DNA from: Paenibacillus xylanilyticus
GTDB lineage: Bacteria; Bacillota; Bacilli; Paenibacillales; Paenibacillaceae
Reading direction: 5' to 3'
DNA length: 64,000 bases
NCBI RefSeq assembly: GCF_009664365.1
Contig: NZ_CP044310.1
Coordinates: 1,623,001-1,687,000, forward strand
Below the pieces are notes generated by a model that was given only the letters and a program-made list of their open reading frames with translations, was not told the origin of the DNA and ran no database searches. Below, piece after piece: positions 1 to 7,994 of this stretch (positions are counted from its first letter, which is position 1; every line of letters begins with the position of its first letter). The position numbers were made by a program, and so were the translations under genes.

Positions 1-1
1 T

Positions 2-334
2 GATGGGACCATCATTAATACCGATTGGCTAAAACCCTGCTTCCCGAGATTTTTTGAATATGATATATTGCGTGGAATGTCTTACTTGGTAGAATGGTCA
101 AGGCGCAGAAACAAAGCCCTTCCGGAAGATTTGATTCTTGAGGGCTTGGAACAATTGAAACCCTATATGGCAGCAGGCAATATGCGAATTGGCAGACAAG
201 TTTTTGATCCACAAGGGCCATGGAATGGAGACACCTTTCCCTTGCTAGAGGAATTGTCCAGAATGGGCGATGTTTCGCCTTATCTGACCAGTCAGCTGGA
301 ACGAGTTATTGAAGTACAACCGTTACTTGAATAA
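2..334 (+). CDS. C-terminal part of an unrecognised protein (5' end outside window)
   Basis: The frame is open from the left edge, so only the last 110 codons are visible, ending in TAA at 332-334. The visible part is soluble, mixed alpha/beta in character, with a Trp/Arg-rich stretch (LVEWSRRRNK) and a leucine-rich C-terminus; there is no membrane segment. I do not recognise the family. Its last 12 bases overlap the convergent 3' end of the acetyltransferase gene on the other strand. The internal TTG at 68 could formally start an 88-codon frame, but the open upstream codons make it an internal codon rather than a start. Confidence 0.6.
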   Translation, partial: DGTIINTDWLKPCFPRFFEYDILRGMSYLVEWSRRRNKALPEDLILEGLEQLKPYMAAGNMRIGRQVFDPQGPWNGDTFPLLEELSRMGDVSPYLTSQLERVIEVQPLLE

Positions 335-868
335 CTTGTACCAGTATAAAGTGGTTTCAATATCTGGAGTATATGACTGCTTCAGTGTGTCAGCTCCACC
401 TAGTATGAATCCTTGTTTCACATAAAATCGGCATGCACCAAGATTATCATCTTGTGCCTCCAGGGACATTCCGAGCAGATTTCTTTGTTTGGCCCAATCT
501 TCTGCTTTATGTAAGAGCAGCTTTCCGACGCCACTGCCTCGATAATCCTTTTTGGTAGCAATGTTTTCAATATAACAGAAGCGATTCCAATCCTTAATGA
601 TTCTAATTTGTCCTATGCAAGCATTATTCGTATAAGCTAAAAACAAAGCTTTATCCTCTCGGTTTATAAATTGGCTCCAATCCAGTTGGTCATCTGGAAA
701 GCGTATTTCTCTCGTTTTATCATAAAGTTCTTCAGTATAAGACCATCTTCCTGATTGTAAACAGGGGACAACTCTACCATATATCTCAAAAGAATCATTG
801 GTCTTATTGATATCCTTTATTAGGTCATCATGTAATGGAGAAATAATGATTGTACTCTCACTGGTCAA
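323..868 (-). CDS. satA: GNAT acetyltransferase, streptothricin acetyltransferase (SatA)-like
   Basis: 181-residue single-domain GNAT protein. The acetyl-CoA binding loop is visible as YRGSGVGKLLL (about residues 109-119), followed by the conserved LEAQDDNLGACRFYVKQGF segment that is typical of SatA/Sat4-type streptothricin N-acetyltransferases of Bacillus. Such enzymes acetylate the beta-lysine moiety of streptothricin; assignment of that substrate here is by family resemblance only. The start is TTG at 868, preceded by AAAGGAG at 9-nt spacing; there is no ATG near the expected N-terminus. It is transcribed alone and converges on the partial gene to its left. Confidence 0.75.
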   Translation of the reverse strand: MTSESTIIISPLHDDLIKDINKTNDSFEIYGRVVPCLQSGRWSYTEELYDKTREIRFPDDQLDWSQFINREDKALFLAYTNNACIGQIRIIKDWNRFCYIENIATKKDYRGSGVGKLLLHKAEDWAKQRNLLGMSLEAQDDNLGACRFYVKQGFILGGADTLKQSYTPDIETTLYWYKLFK

Positions 869-981
869 TATTACACACTCCTTTTAGGAAGTTTTGATGT
901 ATATAATACCATAAAAAGTAAGTTGCTCATTGTTATAATTTAAATCAACCATGTTTACAAAAAGAGCCCTTCAAGAAGCGA

Positions 982-1010
982 AGCCAACCCGTCATGATGA
1001 CGGGTTGGCT
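982..1010. repeat. perfect 14-bp inverted repeat (hairpin)
   Basis: AGCCAACCCGTCAT and its exact reverse complement are separated by one base. No T-run follows directly on either strand, so it is a weak terminator candidate; it may be a remnant of a mobile or regulatory palindrome. Confidence 0.5.
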
Positions 1011-1056
1011 GAATGATATTGAGGCTAGGGAATAAGGAAAGCTAAACGAGAAATTT

Positions 1057-1095
1057 GAACAAAAGCAGCCGATCTATGATCGACTGCTTTTGTTC
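1057..1095 (+). terminator. long hairpin, possible terminator
   Basis: An 18-bp stem (GAACAAAAGCAG on the left, CTGCTTTTGTTC on the right, one G-T pair) with a 3-nt TAT loop, followed by a T-containing stretch. No gene on the + strand ends just upstream within the window other than the partial gene ending at 334, so its role is unclear. Confidence 0.35.
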
Positions 1096-1182
1096 ATTTA
1101 ACAGGTGATAGGGGACAGCTCATTGAAGTTACACCGTTCATGGTATGGTGTCCCCTCGCCTTTGCATAGGAATGTTTGGGGG

Positions 1183-1212
1183 ATGACGTTTGCTTGCCTT
1201 CTCCGTTATAAT
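1183..1212 (+). promoter_or_regulatory. putative sigma-A promoter of the PAT-like gene
   Basis: A perfect TATAAT (1207-1212) with ATGACG (1183-1188, four of six consensus bases) 18 nt upstream. It lies 44 nt before the start codon at 1257. Confidence 0.35.
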
Positions 1213-1256
1213 ATTCGTCATACTAGAGTTCGATCTGGAATGATGGGGGAGTAGAG

Positions 1257-1763
1257 ATGAAGCTGGAACGTGTGCAGATTGAATATGCGCGTCTTGAGGA
1301 TTTGCCGAGAATTGTGGAGATTTATAATTCCACCATTGAGAGCCGGATGGTGACAGCAGACCTGGAGCCTGTTACGGTTGAGCAGCGCATGCCCTGGTTT
1401 GAGGAGCATTCACCGGACCGTCGTCCGCTCTGGGTGATGAGACTTGAAGGACAAGTTATGGCCTGGGCCAGTCTGAGTTCATTTTACGGGCGGCCAGCAT
1501 ACAACGGTACGGTGGAAGTGAGTGTGTATGTTGACGAGCAATGCCGGGGAATCGGGGCTGGTGGACGTTTGTTAAATACGATTTTTGATGCTTGTCCTGC
1601 GCTGGGAATTACAACGATTCTGGGCTTTGTCTTTGGACATAATGAACCAAGTCTTGGTTTGCTGCGCAAGCATGGCTTTGAGCAATGGGGTTACTATCCG
1701 GAAGTGGCTGTGCTGGACGGTGTGAACCGGGATCTGGCGATTTTGGGCAAAAAAATAACGTAA
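1257..1763 (+). CDS. GNAT acetyltransferase, phosphinothricin acetyltransferase (PAT/YwnH)-like
   Basis: 168 residues, full length for the family. The start ATG follows GGGGGAGTAGAG. Recognisable PAT features are the N-terminal ARLEDLPRIVEIYNSTI, the central WVMRLEGQVMAWASLSSFYGRPAYNGTVEVSVYV and the acetyl-CoA loop QCRGIGAGGRLL. Family members N-acetylate phosphinothricin, methionine sulfone or related glutamate analogues in the cytoplasm; the natural substrate here is unknown. It is a single-gene unit with its own promoter and a shared convergent terminator. Confidence 0.8.
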   Translation: MKLERVQIEYARLEDLPRIVEIYNSTIESRMVTADLEPVTVEQRMPWFEEHSPDRRPLWVMRLEGQVMAWASLSSFYGRPAYNGTVEVSVYVDEQCRGIGAGGRLLNTIFDACPALGITTILGFVFGHNEPSLGLLRKHGFEQWGYYPEVAVLDGVNRDLAILGKKIT

Positions 1764-1826
1764 ATGATCTGCTGTCAGGCCATGAGCCATGATCAGTATT
1801 TTAATTAATAATAACTACTTTGAACC

Positions 1827-1870
1827 CAAAAAACCTCCAAAGCACGATGATGTGCTTTGGAGGTTTTTAA
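1827..1870. terminator. bidirectional intrinsic terminator
   Basis: A 14-bp perfect stem (AACCTCCAAAGCAC / GTGCTTTGGAGGTT) with a GATGAT loop, flanked by an A-run on the left and a T-run on the right, so it can serve both the PAT-like gene (+) and the DinB-like gene (-). Confidence 0.8.
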
Positions 1871-1897
1871 CGTTTTTATTGCGGATACGGAGAGCTC

Positions 1898-2389
1898 TTA
1901 AAATCCGAGCTGCTGCTTGATATCCTTGATCTGCCCGAGATGGCGTTCTTCATGATAGCTTGCAAAATCAACCCACTGGGCAAGGTCCATCTCTCCAAAT
2001 ACAGGATGAGGGAAAGACTTGCTGCGCAGCAGGGAGGAGTCATTGCTTTGGGCGAAATCAGTCAATGCCTGATGGGATTGTTCCAGATCCCGGCGAACGT
2101 CAGCAAGAGATTCCGGCTCTGCGGGAGGCTGCACATGGGGTGGAGCATCGACGGAACGGCTGCGGTCCAGTGAAAGTTCGTAAGGTTTTTTATCCACGGT
2201 CACATGTTGTTCCTTCTGCATAGCAAGCTCAGCTTGCTTCACGATGATGCGCTCCATCAGGTTCAAGTGACGGAGTACCTGCATAACACTCCATTGCTCC
2301 GGTGAAGGTTTCCGGTTCAATTGTTCTCCGTCCAGCTCTGAGACGGTCTGCCAGATTTGGTGCCGAATATCGTCATTGCGAGTTAACAT
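1898..2389 (-). CDS. DinB/YfiT-fold metal-binding protein
   Basis: 163 residues of the DinB_2/YfiT (BstA-like) four-helix bundle superfamily. The N-terminal WSVMQVLRHLNLMERI and C-terminal YHEERHLGQIK segments carry the three widely spaced histidines that bind a metal in this fold. Members include bacillithiol- or mycothiol-dependent S-transferases, but the exact reaction is unknown. The ATG start has AAGGAGAGG upstream. It is a single gene ending at the shared terminator. Confidence 0.7.
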   Translation of the reverse strand: MLTRNDDIRHQIWQTVSELDGEQLNRKPSPEQWSVMQVLRHLNLMERIIVKQAELAMQKEQHVTVDKKPYELSLDRSRSVDAPPHVQPPAEPESLADVRRDLEQSHQALTDFAQSNDSSLLRSKSFPHPVFGEMDLAQWVDFASYHEERHLGQIKDIKQQLGF

Positions 2390-2599
2390 GTTGCAATCCT
2401 CTCCTTATACATGGGTTCTAGATGTCAGCTTGTGAGGTTCCAGTACTGAAATGCGGATGCTAGATCTATAGCATAGAGGATCGAAGCGGGAAATGCGAAT
2501 GATGCCGAATTGATGTTGTTATGTGTAATGAGATTAACAAAAATAAAGCCGTCTGCGAAGAACGACTTCTCATCCAAATAAACGGACTCCAAAAAAAGA

Positions 2600-2628
2600 T
2601 TGACGAGCAGACCGCGGCAAACTATAAT
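2600..2628 (+). promoter_or_regulatory. strong sigma-A promoter of the coiled-coil/amt operon
   Basis: TTGACG (2600-2605), a 17-nt spacer and a perfect TATAAT (2623-2628). It sits 42 nt upstream of the first gene of the ammonium-channel operon. Confidence 0.75.
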
Positions 2629-2669
2629 CGGTAACAAGTAACTTGATATGTAAGGAGTCCTGACATGAT

Positions 2670-3089
2670 ATGTTAGTAATCGACGAGGTGTACCACCATA
2701 CAGCATTGCAAATATCATCGTCCGATTTATTGTACCTTATCGAGCAGCTGAAGGTCAAAAAAGAAAATGAGATTGGAACCCTCAAACATAAAATTGAACA
2801 ATTTGAACAAAAGAAGCGTGCGGAGGAAGTCGCCTATCAATCCATGTCGACCGTACGGAAGTGGTTCGCAGGCCGTCCTGCCTCCCATCATCAGGCCGTG
2901 GAATATATGGTCCAGGTGAAGGAGCGCTTTCGCAAGATGGAACAGATCCGCCGTCATATTCGAGAACTGGATCGGATTATGGAGCAAATCGAGCATCCTG
3001 ACATCAAGGAGAAAGGCGAGATTGAGCTTCCGCCCGATATGATCCGCGAGATCAGACAGCTTAGTGAAACGGAGGATGTACAAGCATGA
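2670..3089 (+). CDS. small coiled-coil protein co-translated with the ammonium channel
   Basis: 139 residues, no membrane segment, rich in Lys/Glu/Arg with long heptad-like helices (about residues 22-55 and 85-115). I do not recognise a named family. The ATG at 2670 is the first in-frame start; the SD (TAAGGAG at 2651-2657) is 12 nt away, longer than usual. A second ATG at 2665 has ideal spacing but opens only a three-codon frame (M-I-C-stop) that overlaps the true start. The stop overlaps the amt start as ATGA, so the two proteins are probably made in coupled amounts. The position normally held by a GlnK-type PII gene is occupied by this protein. Confidence 0.65.
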   Translation: MLVIDEVYHHTALQISSSDLLYLIEQLKVKKENEIGTLKHKIEQFEQKKRAEEVAYQSMSTVRKWFAGRPASHHQAVEYMVQVKERFRKMEQIRRHIRELDRIMEQIEHPDIKEKGEIELPPDMIREIRQLSETEDVQA

Positions 3090-4375
3090 CTTTGGAGACG
3101 TTAAGCTCCGGGATCGATACGGTCTGGGTGGTACTGAGTGCAGCCATGATTTTATTGATGGAGGGTGGATTTGCCCTCCTGGAGGCCGGGTTTGTCCGTT
3201 ATAAAAATAGTGTGAACATTATTATGAAGGTATTTGCCGACATTACGATAGGCACATTACTGTTTTATGCTATTGGATTCGGATTGATGTACGGCTCTGA
3301 TGCCGGAGGTTTTTTTGGAGTAACAGGATTCTTCCTGAATGGTGATCTGTCTCATATCGACGTGCCTGTATCGCTTGAAACGTTCTGGCTGTTTCAGGCC
3401 GCATTCACCATCGCTGTTATTTCCATCGTATCAGGTGCGGTAGCAGAACGGATCAACTTCCGGGCCTATCTCCTGTATATCATTTTGATGACGGCTATAA
3501 TATACCCGGTTGGCGGTCACTGGGCATGGGGCGGCGGTTGGCTCAGCGAGCTGGGCATGCAGGATTTTGCGGGATCGGCTGTCATCCATGCGCTGGGTGG
3601 ATTCTCAGCCTTGGCTGCAGCGATCATTATAGGTCCGCGCAAAGGCAAGTACACGCCTCATGGTGTGAGTGCCATTGCTCTTCCCAGCAATCTTCCGCTT
3701 GCTTCCGTAGGTGCATTTCTGCTGTGGTTTGGCTGGTTCGGCTTCAACGCAGGGAGTACGCTGAGCGCCACGGATGCAAGAATCGGTCATATTGCGATTG
3801 TCACCATGTTATCAGCGGCCTCGGGTGGAGCGGTTACGATGTTATACACGCTGTTCCGCTTCAAACGTTCAGATGCTCCGTCGGTCATTAATGGATCTCT
3901 TGCCGGTCTGGTGGGGATTACGGCAGGCTGTGCATTTGTAGGTGATGCAGCAGCGATCTTTATCGGTGCAGTATCCGGCTTGCTCATGATGGCAGCAACC
4001 AATTGGCTGGAACGTCGCCGGATTGATGATCCGGTTGGTGCTTTCCCTGTCCATGCGGCATCCGGGATGTGGGGGACGATTGCTGTAGGGCTGTTCGCGA
4101 CAGATGGCGGGTTATTCATGGGCGGTGGCTGGAAGCTGCTCGGTGTTCAGGCACTGGGACTCGCAGCGCTTGTCATTTGGGGCTTTGTCATGACCTGGTT
4201 CGGTCTGAAGCTCATTGGCAAAATGGTACCTGTTCGTTCCACGGAAGAAGAGGAAGATCTGGGACTGGATATTAGCTATCATGGCGTGATGGCTGCGCAT
4301 CAGGCTCATGAGTTTCTCGATGGAGAAGAGCACATTCGGGCTTTACAGCGTGATTCGTCCGATCAGATTCGTTAA
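3086..4375 (+). CDS. amt: ammonium transporter, Amt family
   Basis: 429-residue integral membrane protein with the eleven-helix Amt/Rh architecture. The twin pore histidines are present: H168 in VIHALGG and H323 in PVHAASG; the Amt signature region around HWAWGGGWL precedes the first. The protein conducts NH3/NH4+ into the cell. The cytoplasmic tail (after about residue 385) carries EEEEDLGLDISYHGV, the segment that contacts PII proteins in relatives. It starts within the ATGA overlap with the upstream coiled-coil gene. No glnK/glnB gene is adjacent, so PII control would have to come from elsewhere in the genome. Confidence 0.92.
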   Translation: MTLETLSSGIDTVWVVLSAAMILLMEGGFALLEAGFVRYKNSVNIIMKVFADITIGTLLFYAIGFGLMYGSDAGGFFGVTGFFLNGDLSHIDVPVSLETFWLFQAAFTIAVISIVSGAVAERINFRAYLLYIILMTAIIYPVGGHWAWGGGWLSELGMQDFAGSAVIHALGGFSALAAAIIIGPRKGKYTPHGVSAIALPSNLPLASVGAFLLWFGWFGFNAGSTLSATDARIGHIAIVTMLSAASGGAVTMLYTLFRFKRSDAPSVINGSLAGLVGITAGCAFVGDAAAIFIGAVSGLLMMAATNWLERRRIDDPVGAFPVHAASGMWGTIAVGLFATDGGLFMGGGWKLLGVQALGLAALVIWGFVMTWFGLKLIGKMVPVRSTEEEEDLGLDISYHGVMAAHQAHEFLDGEEHIRALQRDSSDQIR

Positions 4376-4394
4376 CAAGGTTTATATATGTAAG

Positions 4395-4430
4395 GAGACC
4401 TGCAGAACGTTCTGCGGGTCTCTTTTTTTT
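4395..4430 (+). terminator. intrinsic terminator after amt
   Basis: A hairpin built on GAGACCTGCAGAA / TTCTGCGGGTCTC (one G-T pair) followed directly by eight T residues. Confidence 0.85.
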
Positions 4431-4526
4431 ACTTTAAGCAGGGAAAGAACTCGTGCCGGAAGAATATACAGGTGTGAACGTGAATATGTCTCACCATAGA
4501 TGTATTGGCTGAAGGAGAGGATCTGA

Positions 4527-5468
4527 ATGATTAAACCCGAACAATGTGAACGTCTGACTAGAAAAGCTCGCAAAACGCTTAAGGAGTACGGATTGGGCAC
4601 TGCCGCTGATCTATTGGTATCCTCAAGTCGCTGGGGAATCCGGCTGGATGTATCGACACTCGATGAATATCGCCGAACGGGCAATTCACGTGTGGGCGGC
4701 AATCCGGACCTCCCTGAGCATATCCAGTGGCCGCTGACACAGGATGGTGTACCGATGACTTTTCTTGCCCAGCTGAATCTTGTGGACTTGCTTCCATATA
4801 CCCCGAATGATGGACGCGTGAGCTTGCCTGAACGGGGAATGCTCTACTTTTTTATTGGAGTCGATGAGCCCGCCTACAATATTGAACATCATGTGATCTA
4901 TGAGCCGGATTCGCATAACTTGACTAGGCGTGAGCCTGAAGGCGTTACCGCGCTGGAGACCGAATTTGCTGCACATGCCGTTACGGTACTGCCTAATTTG
5001 GAGTTTCCTACATATGCTTATGTTGATGCCCAGGCGCTGAATGCACTATCCGTACAGCAGACGGGCGAGAATGAAGTGGCAGACCCGGAAGGGGGGCTGT
5101 ATGAGCGGTATCTTGAATTCGAATCGGACTGGAATCATCCGAGTACCCAGAATTGGGGCGGAATGTTCGGTTACCCTGACGGGCAGCACCCGGATGCAGA
5201 GCATCAAGCCCTATTACAGATCGTACTTGGTGAAGAATACGAGTATGATGAAGAGAAGTGCGAGAACAAGCTGACCGCCCATTATGGCGGAGATCCGGAA
5301 CGCACACGGCAGGAACTGGAAGACACGCTGCTGCTGCTTAAGATAGATACCCATGACGCCATTGGTTTCCAGTGGTGGGACTGCGGAGAACTGCAGTTTT
5401 TCATTCGTAAATCGGATCTGTTTGCCGGAAGGTTCGACCAAACGTATTGTTCGTTATATTCAAGCTAA
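4527..5468 (+). CDS. YwqG-like DUF1963 protein
   Basis: 313 residues; recognisable DUF1963/YwqG features are the N-terminal NSRVGGNPDLPEHIQWP, the FLAQLNL strand, the YFFIGVD segment, MFGYPDGQ and a C-terminal LLLKIDTHDAIGFQWWDCGELQFFI core. Members are cytoplasmic with no established reaction; some occur near polymorphic-toxin immunity genes, but nothing here suggests that. The start ATG has AGGAGAGG 6 nt upstream. Stands alone between two terminators. Confidence 0.8.
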   Translation: MIKPEQCERLTRKARKTLKEYGLGTAADLLVSSSRWGIRLDVSTLDEYRRTGNSRVGGNPDLPEHIQWPLTQDGVPMTFLAQLNLVDLLPYTPNDGRVSLPERGMLYFFIGVDEPAYNIEHHVIYEPDSHNLTRREPEGVTALETEFAAHAVTVLPNLEFPTYAYVDAQALNALSVQQTGENEVADPEGGLYERYLEFESDWNHPSTQNWGGMFGYPDGQHPDAEHQALLQIVLGEEYEYDEEKCENKLTAHYGGDPERTRQELEDTLLLLKIDTHDAIGFQWWDCGELQFFIRKSDLFAGRFDQTYCSLYSS

Positions 5469-5502
5469 GTTCCCGAATAAATGTATAGAAGCAACAAAAA
5501 CG

Positions 5503-5545
5503 TCCCTGTTTCCGTCCATGTGATGGAAGGGGGATTTTTTTGTTC
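5503..5545 (+). terminator. probable terminator after the YwqG-like gene
   Basis: An imperfect stem (TCCC, TTCC, then GGAA, GGGA) followed by a run of seven T residues. Confidence 0.5.
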
Positions 5546-5613
5546 ATTTTTTGTTCAGTGAATGTTGGTTTTGGTACACAACCTGTTTATTTATATATGG
5601 GGTATGGCTTGGG

Positions 5614-5642
5614 TTGAAATGAGATCATACGTTCTGTATAAT
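5614..5642 (+). promoter_or_regulatory. strong sigma-A promoter upstream of the DinB-like gene
   Basis: TTGAAA (5614-5619), a 17-nt spacer and a perfect TATAAT (5637-5642), 24 nt before the GTG start at 5666. Confidence 0.75.
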
Positions 5643-5665
5643 GGGATAAAAAGGAAGTGAATTAG

Positions 5666-6124
5666 GTGATAGAATCCGTATTCAAACATATTGATGTGGC
5701 AGTCACATCGTTAATTGACATCTGTGATCAGCTGTCCGAACAGGACTTGGCTTTAACTCCGATTGAAGGGAAGCGCTCGGTTGGTGAACTGCTGTCTCAT
5801 CTGTCGTTGATCTGCCGTGCAGATGTGTACATATCGGAAGGTACAACGGAAGAAGAGATGATGATGTTCTACGAGATGAATCACCCCTGTACGCTGAGCG
5901 AGATCAAGCAATCCCTGACGGATAATCGGATGTATCTATATCAGCGGTACAGGCAGTTTAACACAGAGGAACTGTTGAGGGTAACGGAATCTTATTGGGG
6001 GGCTTCATACAGCCGTTTGGAATGGCTGCTCGAAATGATGGGGCACATCTATCATCACAGAGGGCAGTTGTACACGATGCTGACTCTGGAGGGGATCGAG
6101 CCTGGCGTAGTATTGTTTGCATAG
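5666..6124 (+). CDS. DinB-family four-helix protein
   Basis: 152 residues. The DinB fold is suggested by GKRSVGELLSHLSLICRADVYI near the N-terminus and the C-terminal MMGHIYHHRGQLYTML helix, which together supply the metal-binding histidines. It is unrelated in detail to the other DinB-like gene at 1898-2389. The start is GTG at 5666 with AAGGAAG upstream. Members range from damage-inducible proteins to thiol S-transferases; no function can be assigned. Confidence 0.7.
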   Translation: MIESVFKHIDVAVTSLIDICDQLSEQDLALTPIEGKRSVGELLSHLSLICRADVYISEGTTEEEMMMFYEMNHPCTLSEIKQSLTDNRMYLYQRYRQFNTEELLRVTESYWGASYSRLEWLLEMMGHIYHHRGQLYTMLTLEGIEPGVVLFA

Positions 6125-6258
6125 TGAACTACATAGTATATTTTGGTATTTCCTGAATCATGTCTATCTACTCCATACATAGAATCGTGCAGTCGGGTGC
6201 AGGCAACGCTCACTGGAGCAACAAGCTGATCATACGTTTCAATAATTTAGGAGGAGGA

Positions 6259-7200
6259 ATGGGACAGAAAATGATGTATGATGCGATAAAAGAAAAGCTC
6301 CGAAATATTCTTAAGCTGCAGCAGACGATGGAGCTTCTGCCAATAACGGAAGGTTATTCTTCTGATCTGAAGTTCAAGGTCAAAATCCCGGGTCGAGGGG
6401 ATTTTTTGCTGCGCACATTTGACTTGTCTCAAGAACCCTTGAAAAGAAATGAATATCAATGCATGGCGGGCATGCAGGAGTTGGGGGTTCGCTGCCCGTT
6501 ACCGGTTAGCATGGGGAGACTTGATGAAGATAATGGCTATATGCTGCTTAGCTACATAGAGGGTGAAGACGCATCGAAGGTGCTCCCGAAGATGAACCAA
6601 CAGAGCCAGTGGGCTATAGGTGTGCAAGCAGGTGATGAGCTGCGGAAAATGCACCAATTCAAGGTAGAGAACCAAGCAGAATCGTGGTACATACGCAAGA
6701 GCAAGAAGCATAAGCGTTATGTGGAGAAGTATAGACAGTGCTCTGTCAAAATGGAACATGATCAGCATGTTCTGGCATTTATCGAGGAGAGTCTGGACTG
6801 GATGAAACATCGGCCCGATGGGTTCCAGCATGATGACTTTCATCCGGGCAACCTTGTAATCAAGGAAGATAAGCTCGCAGGTGTTATCGATTTTAACTGT
6901 TATGACCAGGGGGATCCGGTTCATGAATTTCTGAAGCTGGGCCTGTTTGCATCCGAGACGAGCATTCCCTATTCCATTGGACAGATTCAGGGTTATTTTG
7001 GCGGGAATGAGCCTGATGAGCAGTTCTGGAGATTGTATTCCTTATACACAGCAATGGCGCTTGTATCTTCTGTAGTATGGATCCAGCAGGTGAAACCGGA
7101 CGAGACAAATGACATGATGGGCAAGATTGAGCGTGTCCGGGAAGATCATGATGATTTTCGCAGATTCGTTCCCCGGTGGTATAATTTGAAGAATCAATGA
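6259..7200 (+). CDS. aminoglycoside phosphotransferase (APH)-family small-molecule kinase
   Basis: 313 residues from the chosen start. The catalytic Brenner motif HDDFHPGN and the metal-binding IDF are present in the C-terminal half, and LLSYIEGED marks the hinge between lobes. Family members transfer phosphate from ATP to aminoglycosides, choline, homoserine or similar alcohols; the substrate is unknown. An in-frame ATG exists at 6160, but the GGAGGAGG just before 6259 makes that (or the ATG pair at 6271) the likely start. The 3' end overlaps the region of the downstream response regulator, which may be partly co-transcribed. Confidence 0.7.
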   Translation: MGQKMMYDAIKEKLRNILKLQQTMELLPITEGYSSDLKFKVKIPGRGDFLLRTFDLSQEPLKRNEYQCMAGMQELGVRCPLPVSMGRLDEDNGYMLLSYIEGEDASKVLPKMNQQSQWAIGVQAGDELRKMHQFKVENQAESWYIRKSKKHKRYVEKYRQCSVKMEHDQHVLAFIEESLDWMKHRPDGFQHDDFHPGNLVIKEDKLAGVIDFNCYDQGDPVHEFLKLGLFASETSIPYSIGQIQGYFGGNEPDEQFWRLYSLYTAMALVSSVVWIQQVKPDETNDMMGKIERVREDHDDFRRFVPRWYNLKNQ

Positions 7201-7226
7201 TTCATGGAATCGAAAGGAATAATGCC

Positions 7227-7928
7227 GTGGCACAGCCAGCTACCATTCTGCTTGTGGATGACGAGCAGGAAATTATTAAACTGATGGAGATTTATTTTGG
7301 CAATGAAGGTTACAGGGTTTTGACGGCAAGTGACGGTCTTGAAGCACTGGAACAACTGAAGAAAGAACAGATCGATCTGATTATTCTGGATGTCATGATG
7401 CCGAATATGGACGGACTCGAAGCGTGCATGAAGATCAGGGAAGAGCAGAAGATGCCCATCATCATGCTGTCCGCCAAGAGCATGGATATCGACAAGATAA
7501 CGGGACTAAGCATTGGTGCGGACGATTATGTGACCAAGCCGTTTAATCCCCTTGAACTTGTTGCCCGGGCCAAATCGCAGCTTCGCAGGTACTATACGTT
7601 CAATGAAGGACGGGAACAGAAGGACCATGAATGGGTCATCGATGATCTGGTCATCAATACGGATACACATGAGGTCTGGGTGGACGAGCAGCCTGTTCGT
7701 CTGACTCCGCGAGAATTTGCCGTCCTGGAGCTGCTCGCACGTCATCAAGGCTCTGTATTAAGCATGGAGCAGATTTACAGACAGGTATGGAAAGAAGAAT
7801 TTATGGAATCAAATAATACGGTGATGGTACATATTCGGAAGATTCGCGAGAAAATTGAAGTTGACAGTAAACATCCGAAATTTATTCAAACCGTGTGGGG
7901 CGTCGGCTACAAAATGATTAAACTGTAA
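7227..7928 (+). CDS. OmpR-family response regulator, VanR-like
   Basis: 233 residues. The receiver domain has the acidic pair in LLVDDEQ, the phosphoacceptor D55 in ILDVMMPN and the switch lysine in YVTKPFNPLEL; the C-terminal winged helix ends WGVGYKMIKL. Overall pattern resembles VanR of glycopeptide-resistance systems, but no vanHAX genes are present. The GTG at 7227 has AAAGGA 8 nt upstream; an in-frame ATG at 7197 overlaps the upstream kinase stop but has a poor ribosome site. It opens a probable four-gene envelope operon (regulator, kinase, degenerate sensor, penicillin-binding protein). Confidence 0.88.
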   Translation: MAQPATILLVDDEQEIIKLMEIYFGNEGYRVLTASDGLEALEQLKKEQIDLIILDVMMPNMDGLEACMKIREEQKMPIIMLSAKSMDIDKITGLSIGADDYVTKPFNPLELVARAKSQLRRYYTFNEGREQKDHEWVIDDLVINTDTHEVWVDEQPVRLTPREFAVLELLARHQGSVLSMEQIYRQVWKEEFMESNNTVMVHIRKIREKIEVDSKHPKFIQTVWGVGYKMIKL

Positions 7929-7994
7929 CACAAATGCTCGATTATATCGCGACGTTGCATGGCAGTTGAAGCACATGAGCAGGGAGTCTTGTAG

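Larger units (their letters stand above)
869..1256. other. 388-nt intergenic region with two hairpins
   Basis: No coding frame is credible here. It holds two strong inverted repeats (listed separately), the AT-rich promoter region of the satA-like gene on the left, and a plausible promoter for the PAT-like gene on the right. The second half (about 1100-1180) shows nothing recognisable. Confidence 0.5.

Noticed and set aside
2524..2541. possible TnrA/GlnR box upstream of the amt operon
   Set aside because: TGTAA..TAACA has one base too few between its arms and lies about 100 nt upstream of the start point, so it does not fit known activation sites.
2425..2785. two overlapping - strand frames in the gap before the coiled-coil gene
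   Set aside because: They overlap each other and a strong + strand promoter and have no ribosome sites.
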